From: Gammaproteobacteria bacterium
GTDB taxonomy: Bacteria; Pseudomonadota; Gammaproteobacteria; Xanthomonadales; Rhodanobacteraceae
DNA length: 64,000 nt
Reading direction: 5' to 3'
Assembly: GCA_021324095.1 (NCBI GenBank)
Contig: JAJPJT010000092.1
Coordinates: forward strand, 61,722 to 125,721
A program made the translations under genes and the position numbers. The notes beneath the pieces were generated by a model. The model had not been told where the DNA came from, ran no database searches, and was given only the letters and a program-made list of their open reading frames with translations. Positions 1 to 7,400 of this stretch are shown here, in pieces. How positions within the stretch are numbered: the first letter of the stretch is position 1; every line of letters begins with the position of its first letter.

Positions 1-343
1 CGACGCCGGCAAGGCGCCGAACGGCCATCCGTTCCGGCTCGGCGGCATCGTCAAGGAAGGCAGCGTACACCGCGTGCCGGGCACGCTCACCACCGATTTC
101 GTGATCACCGACCGTTTCCAGAACATTCCGGTGACCTACACCGGCATCCTGCCCGACCTGTTCCGCGTGGGCCAGAGTACGATCACCACTGGCACGATGC
201 AAAACGGCACTTTCGTCGCAACCAAGGTGCTTGCCAAACACGATGCCACCTATATGCCGCCGCAGGTCGCGCAGGCGATCGCGAAGGCCAAGGAAGAGCA
301 CAAAACCGGGGACGGGGGACGGGTCGCGGGGGCGCAGAAATGA
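1..343 (+). CDS. ccmE: Cytochrome c maturation protein CcmE (haem chaperone), 3' part
   Basis: C-terminal part of the periplasmic haem chaperone CcmE, which carries haem covalently and hands it to the CcmF/CcmH lyase. The window opens inside the gene (first whole codon at 2), so the N-terminal membrane anchor is not seen. Family hallmarks are visible in order: FRLGGIVKEGSV, VTYTGILPDLFR, and LAKHDATYMPP near the end, whose His is the haem-attaching residue of the family. The tail after it is short and polar. Its stop codon shares ATGA with a 40-codon frame leading to ccmF, and ccmF-G-H-I follow, so it belongs to the same ccm operon. Confidence 0.93.
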   Translation, partial: DAGKAPNGHPFRLGGIVKEGSVHRVPGTLTTDFVITDRFQNIPVTYTGILPDLFRVGQSTITTGTMQNGTFVATKVLAKHDATYMPPQVAQAIAKAKEEHKTGDGGRVAGAQK

Positions 344-462
344 AGCTTCCCATGCACCTGCACGTTTTGGCAGAAGCTACCGGCTTCTTTCAATCTGACA
401 CGCATGAACCAGCGATCGTCCGTGCGCCCACACTACCCATCCCCCGCCCCCCGCTGTCATGA
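340..462 (+). CDS. Possible 40-residue coupling peptide between ccmE and ccmF
   Basis: An open frame of 40 codons begins at ATG 340, overlapping the ccmE stop (ATGA). It ends with TGA at 460-462, overlapping the ccmF start (ATGA). It fills the whole ccmE-ccmF gap and could hand ribosomes from one gene to the next. The peptide starts MKLPMHLHVLAEATG and ends proline-rich (LPIPRPPLS); it has no membrane segment and does not resemble CcmD. A frame this short can be open by chance in GC-rich DNA, so translation is only a possibility. Confidence 0.3.
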   Translation: MKLPMHLHVLAEATGFFQSDTHEPAIVRAPTLPIPRPPLS

Positions 463-2465
463 ACCCCGAACTCGGCCAGCTCGCGCTGATCCTCGCGCTG
501 CTGCTGGCGGCGCTGCAATGCGCGCTGCCGATCATCGGTGCGTGGCGCGGCAGCAAGCCGTTGATGGCGACGGCGCCCACGCTCGCGATCGGCCAACTTG
601 TGTTCATCGCGCTCGCGTACGGCATCCTCACGTGGGCATTCTGGACCAATGATTTTTCGGTCGCCTACGTCGCGCAGAATTCGAACCTGTCGCTGCCGTG
701 GTTCTACAAGCTGTCGGCGGTGTGGGGCGCGCACGAAGGATCGCTGCTGCTGTGGATGCTGATCCTGAATGTGTGGTCGGTCGCGATCGTGGTTTTCGGC
801 GGCAAGCTGCCGGAAGCGTTCTTCTCGCGCGTCATCGGCGTGCTCGGATTCGTATCGTTCGGGTTCCTGCTGTACATGATCACGACGTCGAATCCGTTCC
901 TGCGGCTGATGCCGGCGCCGCCGAACGGCGCGGACCTGAATCCGGTATTGCAGGATCCGGGGCTCGTCTTCCATCCGCCGCTGCTGTACATGGGCTATGT
1001 CGGCTTCAGCGTCGCCTTCGCGTTCGCGATCGCGTCGCTGCTGGGTGGCGAGCTGAAATCGACCTGGGTGCGCTGGTCGCGGCCGTGGACCAACGCGGCG
1101 TGGGCGTTCCTCACGGTCGGGATCGTCGCCGGCAGCGCATGGGCGTATTACGAACTCGGCTGGGGCGGCTGGTGGTTCTGGGACCCGGTCGAGAACGCCT
1201 CCTTCATGCCATGGCTGATCGGCGCCGCGCTGATCCACGCGCAGGCGATCACCGACAAGCGCGACGGCCTGCGCGCGTGGACGCTGCTGCTGTCGATCTT
1301 CGCGTTTGCGTTCTCGCTGCTCGGCACTTTCCTGGTGCGCTCCGGCCTGCTGACCAGCGTGCACGCCTTCGCGTTCGCGCCCGCGCGCGGCGTGTTCATC
1401 CTCGTGTACCTCGCGGTGGTGGTCGGCGGCTCGCTGCTGCTGTACGCGCTGCGCGCCCCGAAGGTCACCGGCGGCAAATCGTTCGCGCTGGCTTCGCGCG
1501 AAACCATGATGCTGGTCGGGAATCTCATGCTCACCGTCGCCTGCGCGATGGTGATGCTCGGCACGCTGTACCCGCTGGTCGGCGAAGCGCTCAACATCGG
1601 GCGCATTTCGGTTGGACCGCCCTACTTCGGTCCGTTGTTCCTGATCCTGATGACGCCGCTGGTGCTGGCGCTGCCGTTCGGACCGCTATCGCACTGGGGC
1701 AAGGCCGACCTGAAGGTGTGGCGCAACGCGCTGATCCGGATCGTCGCGCTCGCCGTCGCGGCCGGCATCGCCGGTTTCATCGTGGGCGCACGCACCTGGT
1801 ACGAATTGCTGGGCGTGGCCGCGGCGACGTGGGTGATCGCGGGCGTCGCGCTGTTCGCGATCAAGCGCTGGCGCGAAGCACCACGCGGCAAGCGTTATCC
1901 GTTCGAAATGCTGGGCATGATGCTGGCGCACTTCGGCGTCGGCGTGTTCATCGCGGGCGCGATCCTGACGCGCTCGATGAGCGTCGAGCAGGACGTCAGC
2001 ATGAAACCGGGCGCCAGCGTGCACGTGGGCGCCTACGATTTCCGCTTCAACGGCGTCGCCGAAACGCCGGGCCCGAATTACACCGCGCAACAAGGCACCG
2101 TGGTGATCACGCGCAACGGCAAGCCAGTCGTGACGCTGCACCCGCAGAAGCGCACCTACGTCGGCGGCCAGGTGCAGACCGAAGCCGCGATCCAGGCCGG
2201 CGTGTTCCGCGATCTCTACGTGTCGCTCGGCGATCCGATCGGCCCTTCGACAGGCTCAGGACAGGACGTTGGCGCGTGGTCGCTGCGCGTCTATGACAAG
2301 CCTTTCGTGCGCTGGATCTGGGGCGGCGGCGTGTGCATGATGCTGGGCGGGTTCGTGGTGATCCTCGACAAGCGCTTCCGCCTGAAGCGCGCGGTCGAAC
2401 CCGAAACCGTGCGTCCGACGCCCGAACCCGAAGCGCCGCGCAAGCTGGCGGAAGGTGAGGCGTGA
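459..2465 (+). CDS. ccmF: Cytochrome c haem lyase subunit CcmF
   Basis: Large polytopic inner-membrane protein (668 aa) that, with CcmH, attaches haem from CcmE to the CXXCH motif of apocytochromes c. The tryptophan-rich WWD haem-handling motif is seen near residues 228-252 (ELGWGGWWFWDPVENAS). A His-rich segment FHPPLLYMGY lies near 170, and many membrane helices and a long periplasmic C-terminal loop are present. The ATG at 459 gives the usual CcmF start (MNPELGQLALILALLLAAL). Oddity: around residues 595-602, before the conserved AWSLRVYDKPFVRWIW block, the reading frame passes through a dispersed repeat (encoding PSTGSGQ). It overlaps ccmG by GTGA. Confidence 0.97.
   Translation: MNPELGQLALILALLLAALQCALPIIGAWRGSKPLMATAPTLAIGQLVFIALAYGILTWAFWTNDFSVAYVAQNSNLSLPWFYKLSAVWGAHEGSLLLWMLILNVWSVAIVVFGGKLPEAFFSRVIGVLGFVSFGFLLYMITTSNPFLRLMPAPPNGADLNPVLQDPGLVFHPPLLYMGYVGFSVAFAFAIASLLGGELKSTWVRWSRPWTNAAWAFLTVGIVAGSAWAYYELGWGGWWFWDPVENASFMPWLIGAALIHAQAITDKRDGLRAWTLLLSIFAFAFSLLGTFLVRSGLLTSVHAFAFAPARGVFILVYLAVVVGGSLLLYALRAPKVTGGKSFALASRETMMLVGNLMLTVACAMVMLGTLYPLVGEALNIGRISVGPPYFGPLFLILMTPLVLALPFGPLSHWGKADLKVWRNALIRIVALAVAAGIAGFIVGARTWYELLGVAAATWVIAGVALFAIKRWREAPRGKRYPFEMLGMMLAHFGVGVFIAGAILTRSMSVEQDVSMKPGASVHVGAYDFRFNGVAETPGPNYTAQQGTVVITRNGKPVVTLHPQKRTYVGGQVQTEAAIQAGVFRDLYVSLGDPIGPSTGSGQDVGAWSLRVYDKPFVRWIWGGGVCMMLGGFVVILDKRFRLKRAVEPETVRPTPEPEAPRKLAEGEA
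2243..2265 (+). repeat. Dispersed CCTTCGACAGGCTCAGG repeat inside ccmF
   Basis: The stretch CCCTTCGACAGGCTCAGGAC plus three bases is the typical core of a proteobacterial intergenic repeat (half of a CCCTTCGACAGGCTCAGG/CCTGAGCCTGTCGAAGGG palindrome). A related inverted pair lies at 27489-27597 in this window. Here it sits in frame in the periplasmic loop of CcmF and adds roughly seven residues rich in Gly and Ser. Confidence 0.6.
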
Positions 2466-3031
2466 ACGAGGTTGCAAGCAAGCCCGTCACGCGCTTCGTA
2501 CCGCTGATCGTCTTCGCGGCGCTGGTGGCGTTCTTCGTGGTCGGGCTGGTCTGGAACCAGACCCACGACGCGCGCTTCGTGCCGAGCCCGCTCATCGACA
2601 AGCCGGCGCCGGCCTTCCGCTTGCCGCGGCTCGAACATCCGACGCAATTCCTCACCAAGGCGGACATGCTGGGCAAGCCGTATCTCATCAACGTGTTCGC
2701 AAGCTGGTGCTACGCCTGCGGCGACGAGCACCCGACGCTGATGGCGTATCGCGACAAATTCGGCATCCCGCTGATCGGCTACGACTACAAGGACGCGCCG
2801 CAGGATGCGCGGGCCTGGTTGCAGCGACACGGCGATCCCTACCACGAGGTGATCACCGATCAGTCGGGCAACACGTCGCTCGACTTCGGCATCTACGGCG
2901 CGCCGGAAACCTACCTGATCGATGCGAAAGGCATCATCCGCTACAAGCACATCGGGCCGCTGACACCCGAGGTGATCGCGAAGGATCTGGAGCCGAAGAT
3001 CCGCGCACTGGAGCAGGAGGGCAGCACATGA
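2462..3031 (+). CDS. ccmG: Thiol:disulfide interchange protein CcmG/DsbE
   Basis: Membrane-anchored periplasmic thioredoxin-like protein (189 aa) that keeps the apocytochrome haem-binding cysteines reduced. One N-terminal membrane segment (about residues 10-30, FVPLIVFAALVAFFVVGLVW) is followed by the DsbE lead-in PAPAFRLPRLEHP. The redox motif is WCYACGDEHP, and a thioredoxin fold with the cis-Pro loop YGAPETYLID completes it. The WCYAC motif is a slightly unusual variant of the common WCVPC. The start is GTG at 2462, overlapping the ccmF stop. Its stop overlaps the ccmH ATG, so translation is coupled along the operon. Confidence 0.95.
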   Translation: MNEVASKPVTRFVPLIVFAALVAFFVVGLVWNQTHDARFVPSPLIDKPAPAFRLPRLEHPTQFLTKADMLGKPYLINVFASWCYACGDEHPTLMAYRDKFGIPLIGYDYKDAPQDARAWLQRHGDPYHEVITDQSGNTSLDFGIYGAPETYLIDAKGIIRYKHIGPLTPEVIAKDLEPKIRALEQEGST

Positions 3032-3627
3032 AGCGCCTGCTCGCATGGTTGGAACCCCTCTCCCCCCGGGAGAGGGGCAGGGGTGAGGGTACGGATTCGC
3101 GCTTGGCTTCGAGCTCACGCGTGACCGAACCCTCACCCGCCCCTGCGGGGCACCCTCTCCCGGAGGGAGAGGGGAAAAGCAGGTTGCACCACATCAAGCA
3201 TGTGCTTGCCGCGGCCTTGCTTGCATTTGCGCTGACGCTGAGCGCGAGCGCATTCGCGATCGATCCCCTGCCGTTCCAGAGCAACGCCGAGCGTGTCCGT
3301 TTCCAGCACCTGACGCGCGAATTGCGCTGCATGGTGTGCCAGGACGAGAGCCTGCTCGCCTCCAACGCCGATTTCGCCAGGCAATTGCGACGCCAGATCT
3401 TCGACATGATGCAGGAAGGCAAAAGCGACAGGGAGATCAAGGACTGGCTGGTCGCCCGCTATTCCACGTTCATCCTTTACGACCCGCCGCTCGCGTCCAG
3501 CACGATCGCGCTGTGGTTCGGCACACCCGCGATCCTCCTCGCAGGCGGCATCGTGGTGGTGATACTGCTGCGCCGCCGCACGCGTCCGGCCCACGCGATC
3601 GCCGAGGAACCCGGAGACGATTGGTGA
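3028..3627 (+). CDS. ccmH: Cytochrome c-type biogenesis protein CcmH (CcmL), with a repeat in frame at the N-terminus
   Basis: Periplasmic, membrane-anchored thiol reductase that presents apocytochrome c to CcmF. The core is clear: signal peptide (VLAAALLAFALTLSASAFA), the family redox motif LRCMVCQDESL, and one C-terminal membrane helix. The coupled ATG at 3028 overlaps the ccmG stop. Between that ATG and the signal peptide, however, the frame reads straight through a 120-bp palindromic repeat (3055-3174; PLSPRERGRGEG then HPLPEGEG), adding about 40 residues not expected in CcmH. A TTG at 3184 or GTG at 3202 would give a normal signal peptide. The GGAGGGAGAGGGG end of the repeat lies about 9 bases before the TTG and could serve as its ribosome site. 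Which start is used is open; the function is secure. Confidence 0.93.
   Translation: MKRLLAWLEPLSPRERGRGEGTDSRLASSSRVTEPSPAPAGHPLPEGEGKSRLHHIKHVLAAALLAFALTLSASAFAIDPLPFQSNAERVRFQHLTRELRCMVCQDESLLASNADFARQLRRQIFDMMQEGKSDREIKDWLVARYSTFILYDPPLASSTIALWFGTPAILLAGGIVVVILLRRRTRPAHAIAEEPGDDW
3055..3174 (+). repeat. Palindromic REP-type element inside ccmH
   Basis: The outer arms CCCCTCTCC...GGGAGAGGGG (3055-3077) and CCCTCTCCC...GGGAGAGGGG (3153-3174) are each hairpins. The inner parts CAGGGGTGAGGGT (3078-3090) and ACCCTCACCCGCCCCTG (3129-3145) pair with each other, so the whole folds on itself. The span is 120 bp, exactly 40 codons, and leaves the ccmH frame open. This is a known kind of dispersed intergenic repeat in gammaproteobacteria; its place inside a gene is unusual. 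Confidence 0.85.
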
Positions 3628-4694
3628 TCACCCGCTTTCTCGTCATCGCCGCCGTGATGGTGGTGGTCGCGCTGGCCTGCGTGCTGGTGCCGATGTTGCG
3701 CAGCGCGCGCCGCGAGGGCCGACCACGCGCGCCGTTCGTGCTCGCGTTGCTGCTGGCGCTCGCGACACCGCCCGTGGTGCTGGCGATGTATCTCGCCATC
3801 GGAACCCCGCAGGCGCTGCAGGCCGCTCCGGCCGACAACCGCGCAACGCTCGTCGATGCGACGCAGCAACTGCAGGCAAGCCTCGCACGCAAGCCCGACG
3901 ACGCGCAGGGTTGGGCGCTGCTGGCGCAGGCGTATTCGGCGCTCGACCAGCCAGAACAGGCGCTGGATGCACTGGATCATCTGCTGAAGCTGCAGCCCGA
4001 CGATCCGGACGCGATGGTCGCGTGGGTCGAAGCGAAGGCGGCAACCGATCCCTCGCACCACATCGACGATGCCTCGCGCGCGACATTGCAACGCGCGCTG
4101 CAGATCAACCCGACCCACCAGCGCGCGTTGTGGTTGCTCGGCGTCAGCGACTTCCAGCGCCAGCAGTACGCCGACGCGGCGAAGCAATGGAAGGTGCTGC
4201 TGCCACTGCTGCCGGCCGGCTCGAAGGTCGCCGCGACCGTGCAACAGGAACTGACGGAAGCCGAGACGCGTGCCGGCAATGGGCAAGGCGCGATGCTGGC
4301 GGCTGCCGATCCCACGCCGGCAGCGCCTGCGTCTTCGACTTCTGCAAACAACGTTGCATTGACTGTCATGGTCAAGCTGGATCCGAAACTCACGGCCAGG
4401 GTAAAACCCGGCGACACCTTGTTCGTGTTCGCGCGCGCGGTGGACGGGCCGCCGATGCCGCTCGCCGTGGCGCGGTTGAATGCATCCGCGCTACCCGCGA
4501 AAGTCACCCTCACCGATGCAATGGCGATGACGCCCGCGCTGGCGCTCTCGAAATTCGCTAAGGTCAACGTGGTCGCGCGCATCAGCGCTTCCGGCAACGC
4601 GATGCCACAGGCCGGCGATCTGGAATCCGCGCCGGTAGAAGTCGCTACTCGTTCACGCGCACCGGTCGCGCTGACGATCGACAAGGTGGATTGA
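3624..4694 (+). CDS. ccmI: Cytochrome c biogenesis TPR protein CcmI
   Basis: Inner-membrane apocytochrome chaperone (356 aa) that delivers the substrate to CcmF/CcmH. The start is GTG at 3624, overlapping the ccmH stop (GTGA), and gives MITRFLVIAAVMVVVALACV as the first membrane segment. A second segment lies near residues 35-55. TPR units follow (PDDAQGWALLAQAYSALDQP, PTHQRALWLLGVSDFQRQQY). The C-terminal third is the periplasmic CcmI/CycH domain (VMVKLDPKLTARVKPGDTLF). It is the last gene of the ccm chain. A heptamer repeat and a hairpin lie downstream, but no T-run. Confidence 0.9.
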   Translation: MITRFLVIAAVMVVVALACVLVPMLRSARREGRPRAPFVLALLLALATPPVVLAMYLAIGTPQALQAAPADNRATLVDATQQLQASLARKPDDAQGWALLAQAYSALDQPEQALDALDHLLKLQPDDPDAMVAWVEAKAATDPSHHIDDASRATLQRALQINPTHQRALWLLGVSDFQRQQYADAAKQWKVLLPLLPAGSKVAATVQQELTEAETRAGNGQGAMLAAADPTPAAPASSTSANNVALTVMVKLDPKLTARVKPGDTLFVFARAVDGPPMPLAVARLNASALPAKVTLTDAMAMTPALALSKFAKVNVVARISASGNAMPQAGDLESAPVEVATRSRAPVALTIDKVD

Positions 4695-4699
4695 AAGCC

Positions 4700-4731
4700 G
4701 GGACTCGGGATTCGGGATTCGGGATTCGGGA
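4700..4731. repeat. GGGATTC heptanucleotide tandem repeat
   Basis: Four tandem 7-bp units (GGGACTC, then GGGATTC three times) plus GGGA lie just past the ccmI stop. Such slippage-prone heptamers occur between xanthomonad genes. A second, GC-rich hairpin-forming stretch (about 4750-4793, GCGCGCGAAGCGCGC) lies between it and metX. Confidence 0.85.
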
Positions 4732-4859
4732 AGAGCGCAAATGCGATCACCTCCTTCCCCAGGAAGGGGGTCGCGCGCGAAGCGCGCGGGGGATGTGATT
4801 CTTGGCGATGGCCATCATGCTCGTTACCCTTGCGGATTCTGCTTCGCTATGAGACCGCC

Positions 4860-5975
4860 ATGGCCGACGCCCGCCAGTACTTCGCCCTGCCCTCGCCCTT
4901 CAGGATGAAACGTGGCGGCGAACTGCGCGGCGGGCGGCTCGCCTACGAGACCTGGGGCGCGCTGAACGACGCACGCGACAATGCGGTCCTGATCCTGACC
5001 GGACTTTCGCCCAGCGCACACGCCGCGCGCAACGCCATCGACGAATCGCCGGGCTGGTGGGAAGACATCGTCGGGCCCGGCAAGGCGATCGACACCGACC
5101 GCTGGTTTGTCATTTGCGTGAATTCACTCGGCAGTTGCAAGGGTTCGAGTGGACCGGCGTCGACCAATCCGGCTACCGGCGAACCCTGGCGTCTGGAATT
5201 TCCGGATCTGTCGCTGGAAGACGTCGGCAACGCCGCCATCGAACTCGCACGCGGCCTCGGCATCGAGCGCCTGGCGGCACTGGTGGGCTGCTCGATGGGC
5301 GGCATGGCCGCGTTGGGCGGACTGGCGCAGCATGCGGGCTTCGCACGCGCGCACGTCAGCGTGTGCACCGCGCCGCGCGCGCAGCCGTTCGCGATCGCGA
5401 TCCGCTCGCTACAGCGCGAAGCAATCCGGCTGGATCCCAACTGGAACGACGGCCATTACGACGATGCCCGTTATCCCGAAACGGGGATGAACATCGCGCG
5501 CAAGCTGGGCGTCATCACCTACCGCTCGGCGCTGGAATGGCGTGGACGCTTCGGACGCATCCGGCTCGACCCGGACAAGCGCGAAGATGAACCGTTCGGC
5601 GCCGAGTTCGAAATCGAGTCCTACTTGAATGCGCACGCGCGTCGCTTCACGCGCTCGTTCGATCCGAACTGCTACCTGTATCTGTCGCGCGCGTCGGACT
5701 GGTTCGACCTCGCCGAATACGGCGGCGCACCCGACCCTGCGACCGCGGTGCGCAATGCATTGGCGAAGATGAAGCTCGAACGCGCACTGGTGATCGGCGT
5801 CGAAACCGACATCCTGTTTCCGCTGGAACAGCAGCAACAGCTCGCGGAAGACCTGCGCGCGACCGGCACCGACACCACGTTCGTCGGGCTCGATTCGCCG
5901 CAAGGCCACGACGCCTTCCTGGTCGATACCGGCCGCTTCGGCGCCGCGATCGGCGCGTTCATGGGAACCCTGTAG
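4860..5975 (+). CDS. metX: MetX-family serine/homoserine O-acyltransferase
   Basis: Alpha/beta-hydrolase acyltransferase (371 aa) of the MetX family. It transfers an acyl group (succinyl or acetyl) from CoA to the hydroxyl of homoserine or serine, activating it for methionine or cysteine synthesis. Seen are NSLGSCKGSSGPASTNPATG (substrate loop), the nucleophile elbow GCSMGG (Ser about 145), Asp in ETDILFP and His in PQGHDAFL. ATG 4860 (MADARQYFALP) is chosen over upstream codons because it matches family starts. MetX relatives of Xanthomonadales include serine O-succinyltransferases; the substrate here cannot be fixed by eye. The next gene acts on cysteine. Confidence 0.9.
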   Translation: MADARQYFALPSPFRMKRGGELRGGRLAYETWGALNDARDNAVLILTGLSPSAHAARNAIDESPGWWEDIVGPGKAIDTDRWFVICVNSLGSCKGSSGPASTNPATGEPWRLEFPDLSLEDVGNAAIELARGLGIERLAALVGCSMGGMAALGGLAQHAGFARAHVSVCTAPRAQPFAIAIRSLQREAIRLDPNWNDGHYDDARYPETGMNIARKLGVITYRSALEWRGRFGRIRLDPDKREDEPFGAEFEIESYLNAHARRFTRSFDPNCYLYLSRASDWFDLAEYGGAPDPATAVRNALAKMKLERALVIGVETDILFPLEQQQQLAEDLRATGTDTTFVGLDSPQGHDAFLVDTGRFGAAIGAFMGTL

Positions 5976-6052
5976 CTCGAAGGATCGACGCAGCGACGCC
6001 AATCCGGGGCATCGTTTTCCCTCCACATGCAGGGTGGTTATATGCTTATGCG

Positions 6053-6622
6053 ATGGACATGCCATTTCCCGGACGCGACAAGCTGATCCGAGCCTTCGAC
6101 GCGGCCGTCAGCGCGGGCGATACCGTGAGCACGATGCGCGCGTTGCGCTCGGCGCTGTGCGACGCGATCCACGCAGGCGAGGTGCGCCTGCCCGACTGCG
6201 TATTCGAGGGCTGCGCCGAACATTACGCGCGGCGCGAGTTGTATTGCAGCCCGGAGCACGGTTACTGCGTCATCGCGATGACCTGGAACCCGGGCCAGGG
6301 CACGCCGATCCACGACCACGCCGGCATGTGGTGCGTCGAGGGCGTGTGGCAGGGCGCGCTGGAGGTCGTGCAGTACGAAATGCGGGAACACGAGGGCATC
6401 CGCTACCGCTTCGTCCCTGCGGGCGTGATCCAGGCCGGTGCGGGATCAGCAGGCAGCCTCATCCCGCCGCACGAGCACCACACCATCTGCAACGCCAGCG
6501 ATACCGATCTGGCGATCAGCGTGCACATTTATCAGGAGCGCATGACGCGCTGTTCGGTGTTCGAGCCGACCGGCGGTGAGTGGTACGCACGCGGCGAGCG
6601 CAAGCTCTCGCTGGACAACTGA
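6053..6622 (+). CDS. Cysteine dioxygenase-like cupin
   Basis: Cupin-fold non-haem iron dioxygenase (189 aa) of the cysteine dioxygenase type, expected to oxidise cysteine (or a related thiol such as 3-mercaptopropionate) to the sulfinic acid. The iron-binding pattern is visible: TPIHDHAGMWCVEGVWQG supplies two His and IPPHEHHTICN the third. The C-terminal strands AISVHIYQERMTRCSVFEP match the family end. It lies 77 bp after the metX-type gene on the same strand, pairing a cysteine-forming with a cysteine-consuming step. A TATA-like stretch (GGTTATATGC) sits just before the ATG. Cysteine versus 3-mercaptopropionate specificity is not resolvable by eye. Confidence 0.82.
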   Translation: MDMPFPGRDKLIRAFDAAVSAGDTVSTMRALRSALCDAIHAGEVRLPDCVFEGCAEHYARRELYCSPEHGYCVIAMTWNPGQGTPIHDHAGMWCVEGVWQGALEVVQYEMREHEGIRYRFVPAGVIQAGAGSAGSLIPPHEHHTICNASDTDLAISVHIYQERMTRCSVFEPTGGEWYARGERKLSLDN

Positions 6623-6671
6623 GGCGCCAGCGCAGACCGCGGGCCCTCAGCCACAGCGCCGTGGCGCCTGC

Positions 6672-7055
6672 TCAATGACCCTGCCCATCCTCTGCCTCTC
6701 CGCTGGTCGGCGGACGTTGCGAACACGCCACGTATTCGGCTTCGGAAAGCTTGCCGTCATGGTTGGTGTCGCAGCCCGCGAAGCGTTGCCCGCTGTCGCC
6801 GTTGCGCATGAACTCCGATTTGTCCAGGTATCCGTCGTGGTTGGTATCCATGTTCCGGAACGCCATGCGCGCCTCGCGAGGCGTCATGTGCATGCTCAAG
6901 CCGCCGCCGGAGTTGCCAAGCTGCCCGGCGGGTTTGTTGGCGGTCGAAGTCGCGGGCCTGGTTGGAGGATTGGTGGTGGGTGCGTTCTGTGCGAAAGCAC
7001 CTGCGGCCATGCCGAGGGCGGCCATGCTGCTGAAAACGAGGGTAAGTGATCGCAT
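6672..7055 (-). CDS. Exported EF-hand calcium-binding protein
   Basis: Small secreted or periplasmic protein (127 aa) with an N-terminal signal peptide (LTLVFSSMAALGMAAGAFA). A Pro/Thr/Asn-rich spacer is followed by two EF-hand loops with the Ca2+-ligand pattern: DTNHDGYLDKSEF and DTNHDGKLSEAEY. AAGGAG lies a proper distance before the ATG at 7055. It stands alone, convergent with the cysteine dioxygenase gene. The precise role is unknown; calcium binding is inferred from the loops. Confidence 0.85.
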   Translation of the reverse strand: MRSLTLVFSSMAALGMAAGAFAQNAPTTNPPTRPATSTANKPAGQLGNSGGGLSMHMTPREARMAFRNMDTNHDGYLDKSEFMRNGDSGQRFAGCDTNHDGKLSEAEYVACSQRPPTSGEAEDGQGH

Positions 7056-7262
7056 GAGGACTCTCCTTGTCGTCGGACGACGCGCGCCGGTGTTTCGCGC
7101 CCCGCACGTCGACGTCCATCATGTGGAGCCAGGTGTAAATGCGCCGTCAACATCTCGGGACGTCTCAATGGCCAGTCGGCGGCGATTCATGCCTGATCGC
7201 ATCGCGGCCCGGAAGCGCCGCTTGGCATTCCGGCGATGCTCCCGCATACTTTGCGGCCCGTC

Positions 7263-7349
7263 GCCGAAGTGGCGGAATCGGTAGACGCAGCGGACTCAAA
7301 ATCCGCCGCCCTTAAAAGCGTGAGGGTTCGAGTCCCTCCTTCGGCACCA
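7263..7349 (+). tRNA. tRNA-Leu (anticodon CAA)
   Basis: 87 nt including encoded CCA. The acceptor GCCGAAG (7263-7269) pairs with CTTCGGC (7339-7345). The anticodon stem GCGGA/TCCGC encloses the loop CTCAAAA, giving CAA. A long variable arm (class II) and a GGTTCGAGTCC T-loop are present, and ACCA closes the molecule. Confidence 0.97.
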
Positions 7350-7400
7350 ACTACTTGCACTCGAAACCTCGCGTCGTTTCAGCACCTGGGCACGCCTGTT

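Noticed and set aside
340..462. Calling the small frame CcmD
   Set aside because: No membrane helix, and CcmD normally lies before ccmE.
390..1364. Long open frame antisense to ccmF
   Set aside because: Arg/Gln-rich shadow typical of GC-rich codon bias; ccmF on the plus strand has clear family motifs.
7236..7400. Upstream start for the fructosamine-kinase-like protein
   Set aside because: It would begin within or before the tRNA-Leu gene; translation must start after 7349.
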